In this document: piece after piece, positions 1 through 8,650 of the stretch
Position numbering within the stretch: the stretch's first letter is position 1
Layout of the letters: the number at the start of each line of letters is the position of its first letter
NCBI RefSeq assembly: GCF_027484365.1
Contig: NZ_JAIXTC010000019.1
Coordinates: 157,900 to 221,899, forward strand
Length of the DNA: 64,000 nucleotides
Direction of reading: 5' to 3'
Source of the DNA: Brevundimonas sp.
Lineage (GTDB): Bacteria > Pseudomonadota > Alphaproteobacteria > Caulobacterales > Caulobacteraceae
Translations under genes and position numbers: made by a program
The notes under the pieces: generated by a model
What the model was told of the DNA's origin: nothing
The model's database searches: none
What the model saw: the letters and a program-made list of their open reading frames with translations, nothing else

Positions 1-2678
1 AACTGGCCGCCCCACTCGATCCAGGAGCCGGCCGGCAGGGCGACCGTCTCCACCTTGGGCATGGCCTCCCTGACGAACGACCCGACGTCGCGACCGCGGA
101 CGTTGGCCTGGACGACGACGCGGCGCTTGCCGTTCTCGCGGCTGATCTGGTTCAGCCCCTCGGCGAAGCGGAACGAGGCCACCTGACGCAAGGGCACGGA
201 GGCCCGGGTGCGGCCCTCCGCTTCCGGCAGCATCACCGGGATGGCCCCGAGCGCATCAAGGTCGTGGCGGCTGGCGTTGGGCACGCGCACCACCACGTCG
301 AAGCGGCGGTCGCCCTCGAACAGCTGCCCGGCCTCGCGCCCGCCCATGGCGGCGGCCACCGTATCGGCGACCTCTTCCACGGTCAGACCGAAGCGCGCGA
401 TCGCGGCCCGGTCGAAGGTGACGTCCAGCGACGGCGCGCCGTCGGTCTGTTCGACCTTGACGTCGGCCGCGCCCGGAGTGGCGTTGAGTTGGGCCGCGAT
501 CTGGTTGGCCGTGGCCGTCAGCTTGTCGAGGTCGTCGCCATAGAGCTTGATGGCCACGTCGCCGCGCACGCCGGCGATCAGTTCGTTGAACCGCAGCTCG
601 ATCGGCTGGCTGAGTTCATAGCCCTGACCGACCTGGGCGTTGGCCGCGGCCTCGACCCGCTCGATCACGTCCTCCTTGGTGTTCACCCCTTCCGGCCACT
701 GGTCCTGTGGCTTGAGAATGATGAACCCGTCGGAGATGTTTGGCGGCATGGGATCGGTGGCGACCTCGGCGGTGCCGGTCTTGGAGAACATGACCTCGAC
801 CTCGGGCAGGGCGACGATCGCCCGCTCGACGCCGCGTTGCATGCGGATGGACTGCTCCACCGCCGTGGACGGCACCCGTTGGGAGGCCATGGCGAGGTTG
901 CGTTCGTCCAGGGTGGGAATGAATTCCTGGCCGAGCATGGAGAAGACGATCCCGGCCACGGCGAATAGGGCCAGACCGCCTCCCACGAAAGGCCAGGGCC
1001 GGGCCACGGCCTGACGCAGCACCGGCTCGTATTTCGCCTTGATCCAGCGGATGACGAACACGTCCTTCTCGGAGACCTTGTTGCGCATCACCAGGGCGAC
1101 CATCGCCGGGATGAAGGTGATGGACAGGATGAAGGCCGCGACCAGGGCCAGCATCAGGGTGATGGCCATGGGCGAGAAGGTCTTGCCCTCGACGCCCTGG
1201 AAGGTCAGCAGCGGTGCGAAGACCAGCAGGATGATGGCCTGACCGTAGACGGTCGGCTTGATCATCTCCTGGGTGGCGATGGTGGTCTCCTCCAGCCGCT
1301 CGCGCAGGGTGAGTAGACGGCCTTCGTGGTGTTGGCGTTCGGACAGGCGCCTCAGACAGTTTTCGATGATGATCACCGAGCCGTCGACGATAAGGCCGAA
1401 ATCGAGCGCCCCCAGGCTCATCAGATTGCCCGACACTCCCATGAAATTCATGCCGATGGCGGTCATGAAGAAGGAGATCGGGATGATCGCCACCGCGATC
1501 AGGGCGGCGCGGACGTTGCCCAGCAGCAGGAACAGGGCGATGGCGACCAGGATGGCGCCCTCGATCAGGTTGCGCTGGACCGTCGAGATGGTGGCGTTGA
1601 CCAGCTTGGACCGGTCGAGGACCGGCGTGACCTTGATGCCCGGCGGCAGCGACCGGATGGTCGTCTCCAGCTGTTCGCCGACCGAACGGGCGACCGTGCG
1701 GCTGTTCTCGCCGATCAGCATCAGGGTGGTGCCGATGACGACCTCGTGGCCGTTCATCGTCGCCCCGCCGGTGCGGAGGTCGCCGCCGAGGCGAACGGCA
1801 GCGACGTCGCGAACGGCGACCGGGACGCCGCCGCGCGTGGCGACGATCGCTTCTTCGATCTGGCTGAGGCTGCGAATGCGGGCGTCAGCCCGCACCAGAT
1901 AGGCCTCGCCGCCGCGCTCGACGAAGTTGGCGCCGACCGAGAGGTTGGCCGACTCCAGACCCTCGGCCAGTTCGCTGAACGAGACGCCGTACTGGGCCAG
2001 CCGCGTCGGGTCGGGCTCGACGACATATTGTTTCTCGAAGCCGCCGATGGTGTCGACGCCAGCGACGCCGTTCACCGACCGCAGCTGCGGCGCGATGATC
2101 CAGTCCTGCACGGTCCGGAGATAGGCCGCGCGGGAGATGTCGTCGGTCAGTCGATCGCCTTCAGGGGTCAGGAAGGACCCGTCCGACTGCCAGCCCGGCT
2201 GGCCGTTGCGTACGGTCGCGCCCCGCCCGCCCGGGTTGGTGAAGTCGATGGCGTACATGAACACTTCGCCCAGGCCCGTTGTGACGGGCCCGATCTGGGG
2301 CTGGACGCCCTCGGGCAGGCTTTCCTGGGCCTGAACGAGGCGTTCGCTGACCTGCTGGCGCGCGAAATAGAGGTCGACGTTCTCCTCGAAGATCACCGTG
2401 ACCTGCGAGAAGCCGTTACGCGACAGCGACCGCGTTTCCTGAAGGCCGGGAATGCCGGCCATGGCCGTCTCGACCGGGAAGGTGACACGCTTCTCGATCT
2501 CGACGGGCGAGAGCGAGGCGTCCTGGGTATTGATCTGAACCTGGTTGTTGGTGATGTCCGGCACGGCGTCGATGGGCAGCTGTGTCAGTTGCCAGGCGCC
2601 GTAGGTGGAAACCATCAGCACGAGGGCGATGATCATCCATCGCGCTCGCACCGACAGGGCCATGAGGTTGGCGATCAT
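1..2678 (-). CDS. czcA: CzcA/CusA-family heavy-metal RND efflux pump, inner-membrane subunit (partial)
   Basis: Inner-membrane proton/metal antiporter of the HME-RND family, the pump of a tripartite CzcCBA-type exporter. The start codon at 2678 lies 3 bases after the stop of the adaptor gene. The C-terminus is missing because the gene runs off the left edge; about 892 residues are visible of the usual 1020-1060. The N-terminus has the typical first helix followed by PIDAVPDITNNQVQI. TM4 around residue 410 reads ALDFGLIVDGSVIIIEN. Its Asp, Asp and Glu pattern is known from HME pumps for divalent Zn/Co/Cd/Ni and differs from the Cu/Ag (CusA) pattern. Metal specificity is inferred from that motif only. 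Confidence 0.93.
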   Translation of the reverse strand, partial: MIANLMALSVRARWMIIALVLMVSTYGAWQLTQLPIDAVPDITNNQVQINTQDASLSPVEIEKRVTFPVETAMAGIPGLQETRSLSRNGFSQVTVIFEENVDLYFARQQVSERLVQAQESLPEGVQPQIGPVTTGLGEVFMYAIDFTNPGGRGATVRNGQPGWQSDGSFLTPEGDRLTDDISRAAYLRTVQDWIIAPQLRSVNGVAGVDTIGGFEKQYVVEPDPTRLAQYGVSFSELAEGLESANLSVGANFVERGGEAYLVRADARIRSLSQIEEAIVATRGGVPVAVRDVAAVRLGGDLRTGGATMNGHEVVIGTTLMLIGENSRTVARSVGEQLETTIRSLPPGIKVTPVLDRSKLVNATISTVQRNLIEGAILVAIALFLLLGNVRAALIAVAIIPISFFMTAIGMNFMGVSGNLMSLGALDFGLIVDGSVIIIENCLRRLSERQHHEGRLLTLRERLEETTIATQEMIKPTVYGQAIILLVFAPLLTFQGVEGKTFSPMAITLMLALVAAFILSITFIPAMVALVMRNKVSEKDVFVIRWIKAKYEPVLRQAVARPWPFVGGGLALFAVAGIVFSMLGQEFIPTLDERNLAMASQRVPSTAVEQSIRMQRGVERAIVALPEVEVMFSKTGTAEVATDPMPPNISDGFIILKPQDQWPEGVNTKEDVIERVEAAANAQVGQGYELSQPIELRFNELIAGVRGDVAIKLYGDDLDKLTATANQIAAQLNATPGAADVKVEQTDGAPSLDVTFDRAAIARFGLTVEEVADTVAAAMGGREAGQLFEGDRRFDVVVRVPNASRHDLDALGAIPVMLPEAEGRTRASVPLRQVASFRFAEGLNQISRENGKRRVVVQANVRGRDVGSFVREAMPKVETVALPAGSWIEWGGQ

Positions 2679-2681
2679 GGG

Positions 2682-3842
2682 CTAGTGCTCCACTTCGCCG
2701 GCGCCGAGCGCGGCCTTCAGCAGGAAGGCGTTGCGGGTGGCGACGGTCTGGCCCGCGGTCAGGCCGGAGGTGATCTGGGCCCGGCCGGCGCTGCGCTGGC
2801 CGACGATGACCGGCGCGGCGGTGAAGCCGGCGGCGGTCCTGAGGAACACCACTTCGCGGCCTTCGACGGTCTGGATGGCTTCCTCGGGCACCGAGACGCC
2901 CTCGCTCGTCCCGGCGTCGCGGGTGTAGATCCGCACCGCGATCGCCTGGCCGGGCCGCAAGCCGCCCACGCCCGAGACGTTGAGAAGCACGGTGGCGGCG
3001 CGGCTTTCCGCGTCCACGCCCGGGGTGATCGAGCGCACCGTCGCCTGGACCTCGCCTTCCGGCAGGGTGATGGTCGCCCGGTCGCCGGGGGCGATCCGGC
3101 CCGCGTCGTCAGCGGAGACCGAGGCCTGCACCTCGATCTGACTGGCGTTGGCGACGTGGAACAGTTCGGTCCCGGCCGTCACGAAGGCGCCGAGCGTCGC
3201 GTTCGATTCCGTCACCCGTCCATTGATCGGGCTGACCACGCCCGTGCTGCGACCGTCGCCGGAGACGCGGGCGGCGGCGGCGGCGGACGACGTCCGCCGG
3301 GATTCCGCCTCGGCCTCGGCCAGGACGGTCTGGGCCGCCTCGAGATCCTGCCTCGCGGTGATCTTCGCGTCGAACAGCCGTTGCTCGCGGGCGAGCGCCT
3401 GCCGGGCGGCGGTCAGCCGGGCCTGGGCCGTCGCCCGCTCAGCGGCGATCGAGGAGGCTTCGCGGCTTTCAATGAGCGCGACGGTCTGGCCGGCGCGAAC
3501 GCTGTCGCCGAGGCGGAGCGAGACTCGTGTGATCACGCCGTCAGCGCGGGCCGCGAGGACGGCCTCGCCCTGAGGCGTTCCGACGACGGTGCCCTGGGCG
3601 ACGATCTCGGCGCTCAGCGATCCGCTGCCCACCGGCGCCACGACGATGCCGGCCGCCTGAATGCGGGCGGCGTCCATCTCCAGGGCCTCGCCGGCGCCGT
3701 GTTCCTCTTCGGCTTCCGCAGCGGCTTCTGCCGGCGCTTCCGGACCACGGGTCATGCTCCAGACGGCGAACCCGCCGCCCAGGACGATCACGGCCGCCGC
3801 CGCGCCGCCGAGCAGGCGTTGCTGGTTGGTCAATCTCTTCAT
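2682..3842 (-). CDS. czcB: CzcB-type periplasmic adaptor (membrane fusion protein) of metal efflux
   Basis: 386-residue adaptor linking the RND pump to the outer-membrane channel. It has an N-terminal membrane anchor (LLGGAAAAVIVLGGGFAVW), then an acidic/His stretch (AEEEHGAGEA), a lipoyl-like half motif, an Ala-rich alpha-helical hairpin at about 120-180, and beta-barrel and membrane-proximal domains to the C-terminus. The ATG at 3842 overlaps the stop of czcC by 4 bases (ATGA). A longer in-frame reading upstream only overlaps czcC and is not credible. Second-to-last gene of the minus-strand metal operon. Confidence 0.92.
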   Translation of the reverse strand: MKRLTNQQRLLGGAAAAVIVLGGGFAVWSMTRGPEAPAEAAAEAEEEHGAGEALEMDAARIQAAGIVVAPVGSGSLSAEIVAQGTVVGTPQGEAVLAARADGVITRVSLRLGDSVRAGQTVALIESREASSIAAERATAQARLTAARQALAREQRLFDAKITARQDLEAAQTVLAEAEAESRRTSSAAAAARVSGDGRSTGVVSPINGRVTESNATLGAFVTAGTELFHVANASQIEVQASVSADDAGRIAPGDRATITLPEGEVQATVRSITPGVDAESRAATVLLNVSGVGGLRPGQAIAVRIYTRDAGTSEGVSVPEEAIQTVEGREVVFLRTAAGFTAAPVIVGQRSAGRAQITSGLTAGQTVATRNAFLLKAALGAGEVEH

Positions 3843-5098
3843 CGGGCGGATCCTTCGGTTTCGGTGGCGCGGGTCAGGGCGGCGACGGCTTGCGCGCGCT
3901 CCAGCTCGGCGGTGATCATGTCGGCCTGGACGGTGTTGAGCGCCTCTTCGGCGTCGAGCACGTCCAGCAGGGTGAAGCGGCCGGCCGAGAAGCCTTCGCG
4001 TGCGATGCGCACGGCCTCGATCGCTTCGGGTTCGGCCTGGGTTTCGAGGAAGGCCAGTTGCGCCTCGGCCGTCCGAAGGGCGGCCTGGGCGTCCCGCGTC
4101 CGCCGGATGGCGCCGGCGAGGGCGGCATTGCGGCGGGCCTCGGCCCCGGTCCGCTCGGCATTGGCGGCGGCGATATTGCCCTGGTTGCGGTCGAACAGAC
4201 CGATGGGCATGGACGCGCCGAACACGAGGGCGGTGTCGTCCGTTCCGCGGAACTGACGGGCGCCGACGCTGACGGTCACATCCGGACGCGACAGGGTGCG
4301 TTCCCGCTCGACCACGGCGATCGAGGTCGCGACCTCGGCCTCGGCCAGACGCACGTCGAGCGCGCTGGCCGGGTCGATGACGGCGCCCGGCGCTGACGGG
4401 GTCTCGGGCGCGGTCGGTTCGGGCAGGTCTTCGCCGCCGCCCCACAGGGCGGCGAGCGCCCGCTGGGCTTCGGCGTATTCGGCTTCCGCGGCCCGAACCC
4501 GTCCGACCGCTTCCAGGGCGGCCGTCCGCGCGCGCAGGGCCCGCAACGGCGGCTCTCGGCCGGCGTCCACCAGTTCGGTGGCGATGGTCTGCAGGTTGTC
4601 GGCGCGCAGGAACTGGTCGCGGGCCAGTTCGACCCGGCGGCTGTCCGCATAGGCCTCGGCGTAGGCGTCCCGCACCTGTTGTTCCAAGTCCGCACGGGCG
4701 ACGGCGAGGCGCAGCCGGGCGGCGTCCACCTCGGCCTGGGCGGCGCGCTCGCGGGCGGGCCGCTTGCCGCCGAGCTCAAACCGCTGGCCGACGCTCAGGG
4801 TGCTTTCCGCGTCGTCCACGCCGGAGAAGGCGCCCGTGCCGGCGAAATTCTCGACCTCGAGGCCGAGTTCGGGATTGGGCCGGAACCCGGCCTGTTGGGC
4901 GCGGCCGACGGCGGCGGCGACATCGGCCTCGGCGGCGGCCAGGGTTGGCGAGGAGGCCGCGGCGCGAGACAACGCCTCGGCCAGGGTGACGGGTTCGGCG
5001 AAGGCTGACCCTGGGGCCAGCATGGCCAGGATCGCCGCGAGGGTGATCGCGGCTCCGCCGGCCGCGGGGTGCGGCAGACGGCGATTAGGGGATGGCAT
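3839..5098 (-). CDS. czcC: CzcC/TolC-family outer-membrane channel of metal efflux
   Basis: 419-residue outer-membrane efflux protein. A signal peptide ends near AFAEPVTLAEAL. Two long Ala/Glu/Arg-rich coiled-coil repeats typical of OEP proteins follow (around residues 35-215 and 245-415), with family markers such as NPELGLEVENFAGTG and SMPIGLFDRNQGNI. It sits directly before czcB with a 4-base overlap, so it is probably translated in a coupled way. No internal frameshift is seen. Confidence 0.92.
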   Translation of the reverse strand: MPSPNRRLPHPAAGGAAITLAAILAMLAPGSAFAEPVTLAEALSRAAASSPTLAAAEADVAAAVGRAQQAGFRPNPELGLEVENFAGTGAFSGVDDAESTLSVGQRFELGGKRPARERAAQAEVDAARLRLAVARADLEQQVRDAYAEAYADSRRVELARDQFLRADNLQTIATELVDAGREPPLRALRARTAALEAVGRVRAAEAEYAEAQRALAALWGGGEDLPEPTAPETPSAPGAVIDPASALDVRLAEAEVATSIAVVERERTLSRPDVTVSVGARQFRGTDDTALVFGASMPIGLFDRNQGNIAAANAERTGAEARRNAALAGAIRRTRDAQAALRTAEAQLAFLETQAEPEAIEAVRIAREGFSAGRFTLLDVLDAEEALNTVQADMITAELERAQAVAALTRATETEGSAR

Positions 5099-5153
5099 AG
5101 GTCCTGTTTCCCGGATGGTTGACGTGGAGGGCGCGCGTTCGCGCGCAGTCCCG

Positions 5154-5546
5154 TCAGCCTCTGGGAGGGCGGTGCGGACCTGTGGGCATGCGGGACGGCA
5201 AGCCGTCCGCCAGCGGCAGAGCGTTCAGGTCCGCACCGGCATGGGTCACGATTGGCGCTTCGGAGGCTTGCGGCACAGCGATGCCGCTGTGGTGACAATG
5301 GCCGTGAGCGCAGATGGCGTGGCTGTCGGGTCCGCCCCCATCGCTGTCATCGCCGGGGATGTCGGCGATCAGGCTGGCGGCGGAGGACGTGGCCCCTTCG
5401 GGACCGCAGGTCGCCGCATCGACGGCGGAGACCAGGACGAACAGCGACAGGAACGCCGCGAGCAGCGCCGTCATCAGTCCATGCCTGATCGTAGGGAATC
5501 CCATGCGGTCCATTACCATGATCCGTCGCCGCTTCAATCGCGTCAT
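5154..5546 (-). CDS. Small exported Cys/His-rich protein of the metal operon, function unknown
   Basis: 130 residues. A basic N-terminus leads into a hydrophobic segment (MTALLAAFLSLFVLVSAVDA, residues 25-44), read as a signal peptide or anchor. The mature part is short and holds the cluster HGHCHH at 81-86, with further Cys at 47 and 79. The start overlaps the stop of the methyltransferase gene by 4 bases, and czcC begins 55 bases downstream. I do not recognise a named family. A periplasmic metal-binding or sensing role is an inference from the His/Cys cluster and the operon, comparable in position to the small CzcI-type proteins of other czc operons, but sequence relation to them is not shown. 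Confidence 0.75.
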   Translation of the reverse strand: MTRLKRRRIMVMDRMGFPTIRHGLMTALLAAFLSLFVLVSAVDAATCGPEGATSSAASLIADIPGDDSDGGGPDSHAICAHGHCHHSGIAVPQASEAPIVTHAGADLNALPLADGLPSRMPTGPHRPPRG

Positions 5547-6226
5547 CGTCGCACCGTCGGCGGCGCGGCTTCCGGGAGGGATCGCTCCGCCCGATAGAAG
5601 GAGATCGACCCGGTCAGCGTGGCCAGCGTTTCACACTCTCGAACATTGGCGAACCCCGCTTCGGCGATCAGCCGAGGCAGAACACCGTCCGCGTTCGGCT
5701 GGGTGTTCTCATAGCCGTCCAGCGATTGGACGATCCGGAACAGCAGCCGCATGACGCCCGCCTGGCGGCCGTAGTCGGCGATGTGCAGCGTTCCGCCCGG
5801 CTTGAGCGCCCGCAAGGCGGCCGCAAGTCCCCGGCGCTTTTCCTCCATCGGCAGTTGATGAAAGACCAGGCTGGACACGACCTTGTCCGCGACGCCGTCG
5901 CCGAGGATCGTGGCGACGTCGCGGGCGAAACCCTTGACGAAACGGATGTCCTGGCCGGCGGCGTCCGCCTTGGCCCCGGCGCGCCTCAGGATGTCGCCAT
6001 CGGGATCGACGCCGATGATGCGCGCCCCCGGCGCCCGCTGCGCCAGGCTCACGGCGAACGAGCCGGTTCCGCAGCCGAGGTCGATGATCGTCTCGCCCGG
6101 CTTCGGCGCGACCTGGTCGAGCAACCGCGCCCGCCACACGCGTTCGCGCGTCAGCAGGGCGATGGCGGGATCATAGAAGCCGCTGAGGGCGGCATGACCG
6201 AGCGCGGGGGTGAAGCTCGCCGTCAC
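5543..6226 (-). CDS. Class I SAM-dependent methyltransferase in metal-resistance operon
   Basis: 227 residues. Motif I is IIDLGCGTGSFAV at about 48-60, followed by the acidic motif II loop (GVDPDG) and the motif III region LKPGGTLHIADYG, giving a Rossmann-fold UbiE/type-11-like methyltransferase. Start is GTG at 6226, chosen because GTGA overlaps the stop of the CDF transporter gene. The long open frame further upstream is antisense-type shadow over that gene. The substrate is unknown. Its place between a CDF transporter and the czc genes suggests a role in metal or metalloid handling or in envelope repair, which is inference only; the Cys pattern of ArsM is not seen. Confidence 0.85.
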   Translation of the reverse strand: MTASFTPALGHAALSGFYDPAIALLTRERVWRARLLDQVAPKPGETIIDLGCGTGSFAVSLAQRAPGARIIGVDPDGDILRRAGAKADAAGQDIRFVKGFARDVATILGDGVADKVVSSLVFHQLPMEEKRRGLAAALRALKPGGTLHIADYGRQAGVMRLLFRIVQSLDGYENTQPNADGVLPRLIAEAGFANVRECETLATLTGSISFYRAERSLPEAAPPTVRR

Positions 6227-6873
6227 GCCGCGGCCTTCAGTTCTTCCCGGGACTGTTTGAGGATCGACCAGGCCGACTGGAGGAACACCACCGCCAGGAT
6301 CGCGCCAGCGATGAGATCGGGCCAGCGGGAGGCGGTCAGCCAGACGGCCACCCCCGTCGCCGCGACCACCAGGCTCTGGATCAGGTCGTTGCGCGTGCAG
6401 AGCCAGACCGAGCGGACATTGGCGTCGCCCTCGCGATGGCGGACCAGCAGGAGCGCGGCCAGGGCGTTGGCGAAGAAGCCCAGGCCGCCCAGTCCGGTGA
6501 TGACGAACCCCTCCGGCGCCGCCCCGGAGGTGGTGCGCCAGATCGCATAGCCCAGAATGAACAGCGCCAGAGCCGCGAGGCTCGCGCCCTTGACCACGGC
6601 GGCTCCGGACCGCACGGCGACCGAGCGGTCGATCACGGCCAGGCTGATGCCGTAGGTGGCGGCGTCGGCGAGGAAGTCCAGGGCGTTGGCGCCCAGTGAC
6701 GCCGAACCCTGCAAAGCGGCGCCGCCGGCGATGGCCACGAAGGCAAGGCCGTTGATGGCGATCACCGCCATCAGGATACGGCGGTATGCCGGGGTGGCGC
6801 CGTCGAATTTGACGGTCGCGCCGCAGCCGCAGCTGGAGGCGGCCGGTTCGGAGGATGAGGGATGTTCGGTCAT
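6223..6873 (-). CDS. Cation diffusion facilitator (CDF) family transporter, short form
   Basis: 216 residues with about six membrane segments. The conserved CDF block around the second helix is present (NALDFLADAATYGISL), and helix 5 carries a second polar block (NDLIQSLVVAATGVAVWL). The cytoplasmic N-terminus has SCGCG. The usual C-terminal cytoplasmic ferredoxin-like domain is absent, as in the short cation-transporter subfamily found in metal clusters. Start ATG at 6873 is preceded by GGTGGAG at good spacing; an upstream ATG at 6903 has poor spacing. First gene of the minus-strand operon. Expected role: metal export from cytoplasm to periplasm, feeding the RND pump. Confidence 0.85.
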   Translation of the reverse strand: MTEHPSSSEPAASSCGCGATVKFDGATPAYRRILMAVIAINGLAFVAIAGGAALQGSASLGANALDFLADAATYGISLAVIDRSVAVRSGAAVVKGASLAALALFILGYAIWRTTSGAAPEGFVITGLGGLGFFANALAALLLVRHREGDANVRSVWLCTRNDLIQSLVVAATGVAVWLTASRWPDLIAGAILAVVFLQSAWSILKQSREELKAAA

Positions 6874-6976
6874 TGAGCTCCACCTGTCATCGTCAGGATG
6901 CATGCTCCAGCCGCTCGAGGATCAAGTGCAAAAATGCGCAACCGCTGGCGCGGGCCGACCGGGCCGAAAAAGGGCC

Positions 6977-7007
6977 TTGATCCTCTAGTGGCTAGAGGGC
7001 GCACAAG
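6977..7007 (+). promoter_or_regulatory. MerR-type operator/promoter between the two metal-resistance arms
   Basis: A perfect 7-3-7 dyad CCTCTAG-TGG-CTAGAGG (6982-6998) directly follows a -35-like TTGATC (6977-6982). This layout, with the dyad inside a long 19-20 bp spacer, is characteristic of promoters bound by CadR/PbrR/ZntR-type MerR regulators. The expected -10 around 7002-7008 (CACAAG/ACAAGA) is weak. lspA starts at 7029 with AGGAGG at good spacing. The site lies in the divergent region and could also affect the CDF-czc operon. Confidence 0.7.
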
Positions 7008-7028
7008 AGGGCGACAACAGGAGGCACC

Positions 7029-7553
7029 ATGATCACAGTATTTCCGGCGCGTCGCGGCCCTGGCCGCCTCCAGGCGACGGCTCTCGCGCTTGCCGCCGTG
7101 ATCGCCGCCATCGACCAGGGCGCCAAGGCGCTGGCGCGCGCCCGGCTCGAGACCGCGGTGGACCTCACACCCTTTCTGGCGCTGCGGCTGGGGTTCAATC
7201 CGGGCGTCACCTTCGGCCTTTTCGCCGACTCCGGCGCCGCCGGACGCTGGGCGTTGAGCGGCCTGACCCTGCTGATCATCGGCGCGCTGCTCGTGTGGAT
7301 CTGGCGGACCCGCAGCCCTCTGACCGCAGCGGCCGCGGGCCTTCTCGTCGGCGGAGCCTCGGGAAACCTGCTCGACCGCCTCCGGTTCGGCGCGGTGACC
7401 GACTTTATCGATCTGCATTGGGGCGACGCCCACTGGCCCACCTTCAACCTGGCCGATGCGGCCATCGTTTGCGGCGTCGGGCTGCTTCTGCTGGCCGCCC
7501 GAGGCGTGAACGGCCCCGCCTCGTCACCGATCCTGGAACGGAGCGCGCAATGA
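7029..7553 (+). CDS. lspA: LspA-like lipoprotein signal peptidase of a metal-resistance cluster
   Basis: 174-residue integral membrane aspartic peptidase cleaving prolipoproteins. Family blocks seen: NPGVTFGLF, then GNLLDRL and FNLADA carrying the two catalytic Asp residues, and four hydrophobic helices. AGGAGG precedes the ATG. Its context (MAPEG, MerR, FTR1 permease) parallels pbr-type lead-resistance loci, where an LspA homologue (PbrC) accompanies the transporter. It is therefore likely a specialised accessory copy in addition to a housekeeping lspA elsewhere (inference). Confidence 0.9.
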   Translation: MITVFPARRGPGRLQATALALAAVIAAIDQGAKALARARLETAVDLTPFLALRLGFNPGVTFGLFADSGAAGRWALSGLTLLIIGALLVWIWRTRSPLTAAAAGLLVGGASGNLLDRLRFGAVTDFIDLHWGDAHWPTFNLADAAIVCGVGLLLLAARGVNGPASSPILERSAQ

Positions 7554-8092
7554 CGCCTTCCGCCGAACAGAAGGCCATCCGCGTCCGGTCGGCGCTCGCC
7601 GTCGGCCTGACCGCCGCCGCTGTGGCGCTGGCCTGGCTGTGGCTTCCGCCGTCGCTGCTGGGCGCCTCGGCGGACATGGCGACCGCCGATCGGCTCGCCT
7701 ACGCCCTGAAGGCGGACCTGCCGGTGTTTCTGTGGCTCGGGGGCTGCCTCAGGACCGTCGCCAGCATTCGCTACCGGTCGGACGCCGACCGGCCCGGCGC
7801 GGCCTATGGCCCACCCAGCGCCCGGCTCGCCGTGCCGGCCGCCGTGCTTCAGAACTCCCTTGAACAGACCCTGCTCGCGGTCGGCGCCCACCTGATCCTG
7901 GCCACCGTCTTGCCGGGCGAGGAAATGATCCTCGTGCCGGTTCTGGTCGCCCTCTATCTGGTCGGCCGGGTGCTGTTCGCGGCTGGCTACGCCAGGGGCG
8001 CCGCCGCGCGCGCCTTCGGCATGGCGCTCACCGGCGCCTCCACGATCGGCGCCTTCGGCATCACCCTGGTCCTGCTGGCGCTTGGCCGATGA
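7550..8092 (+). CDS. MAPEG-family membrane protein
   Basis: 180 residues with about four hydrophobic segments. The MAPEG-like signature appears around residues 100-115 (LQNSLEQTLLAVGAH), followed by further helices (VPVLVALYLVGRVLFAAGYARG). The start overlaps the stop of lspA by 4 bases (ATGA), so the two are probably translated together. The MAPEG family includes glutathione- and lipid-acting membrane enzymes, but the substrate here is unknown. Location inside a MerR-linked metal module suggests an envelope or thiol-related role (inference). Confidence 0.78.
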   Translation: MTPSAEQKAIRVRSALAVGLTAAAVALAWLWLPPSLLGASADMATADRLAYALKADLPVFLWLGGCLRTVASIRYRSDADRPGAAYGPPSARLAVPAAVLQNSLEQTLLAVGAHLILATVLPGEEMILVPVLVALYLVGRVLFAAGYARGAAARAFGMALTGASTIGAFGITLVLLALGR

Positions 8093-8159
8093 TCCGTTCG
8101 AAGACGGTCCACCCGCCTTTCGGCTTCTGTTTATTCGGCTTCCGACCCATGGTGGCGCG

Positions 8160-8594
8160 ATGACCCTGCCCTCTCCTGCGTCATCAGGGCTGCGCCCGAT
8201 CGGCAAGCTCGCCGCCGCCACCGGCGTCAAGATACCGACCATCCGGTTCTACGAGCAGATCGGGCTGCTGCCCGCGCCGCCGCGCACCGCCAGCGATCGA
8301 CGCCTGTACGACGACGAGGCGGAGCGCCGCCTGTCGTTCATCCGCCATGCGCGTCAACTGGGCTTCGATCTGGACTCGATCCGCTCCCTGCTGGATCTGT
8401 CCGATCACCCCGACCGGCCCTGCGCGGAGGCCAACGTCATCGCCGAGCGTCACCTCGCGGAGGTGAAGCAGAAGATCGCCCAGCTCAAGGCTCTCCAGCG
8501 CGAGCTTTCCCGGATGACGGCGGAATGCGCCGGCGGCCGGGTCTCCGCCTGCAAGGTGATTGAAGCCCTGCACGATCACGCGGCGACGCTTTAA
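8160..8594 (+). CDS. MerR-family heavy-metal-responsive regulator, CadR/PbrR-like
   Basis: 144 residues. The N-terminal winged HTH begins at LRPIGKLAAATGVKIPTIRF and a dimerisation helix spans about 90-120. Cysteines are at 88 (DRPCAEAN), 123 and 131 (ECAGGRVSAC), matching the three-Cys metal site known in CadR/PbrR proteins for Cd(II)/Pb(II)/Zn(II). Start at 8160 was chosen over an upstream in-frame ATG at 8082, which overlaps the preceding gene. Probable target: the dyad at 6982-6998, by which it would control its own operon and perhaps the divergent one. Confidence 0.88.
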   Translation: MTLPSPASSGLRPIGKLAAATGVKIPTIRFYEQIGLLPAPPRTASDRRLYDDEAERRLSFIRHARQLGFDLDSIRSLLDLSDHPDRPCAEANVIAERHLAEVKQKIAQLKALQRELSRMTAECAGGRVSACKVIEALHDHAATL

Positions 8595-8608
8595 GCGCGA
8601 CAGTCTCT

Positions 8609-8632
8609 CGGCTCGAATGCTAATGCGAGCCG
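8609..8632 (+). promoter_or_regulatory. Stem-loop between merR and the FTR1 gene
   Basis: CGGCTCG (8609-8615) pairs perfectly with CGAGCCG (8626-8632) around a 10-base loop. There is no T-run after it, so it is not a standard terminator. It could be an operator or attenuating hairpin for the downstream permease gene; function not shown. Confidence 0.4.
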
Positions 8633-8650
8633 CTCACAACTAGGTTCCCC

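Noticed and set aside
11..22. CCCACTCGAT in czcA resembling the guaA 3' end (possible second att)
   Set aside because: It encodes IEWGG in a conserved part of the pump and matches only the shared IEW codons; the following bases differ. It is unlikely to be the island's other end.
1326..4256. 976-codon plus-strand open frame over the czc genes
   Set aside because: Antisense shadow of czcA, czcB and czcC, which have clear family motifs.
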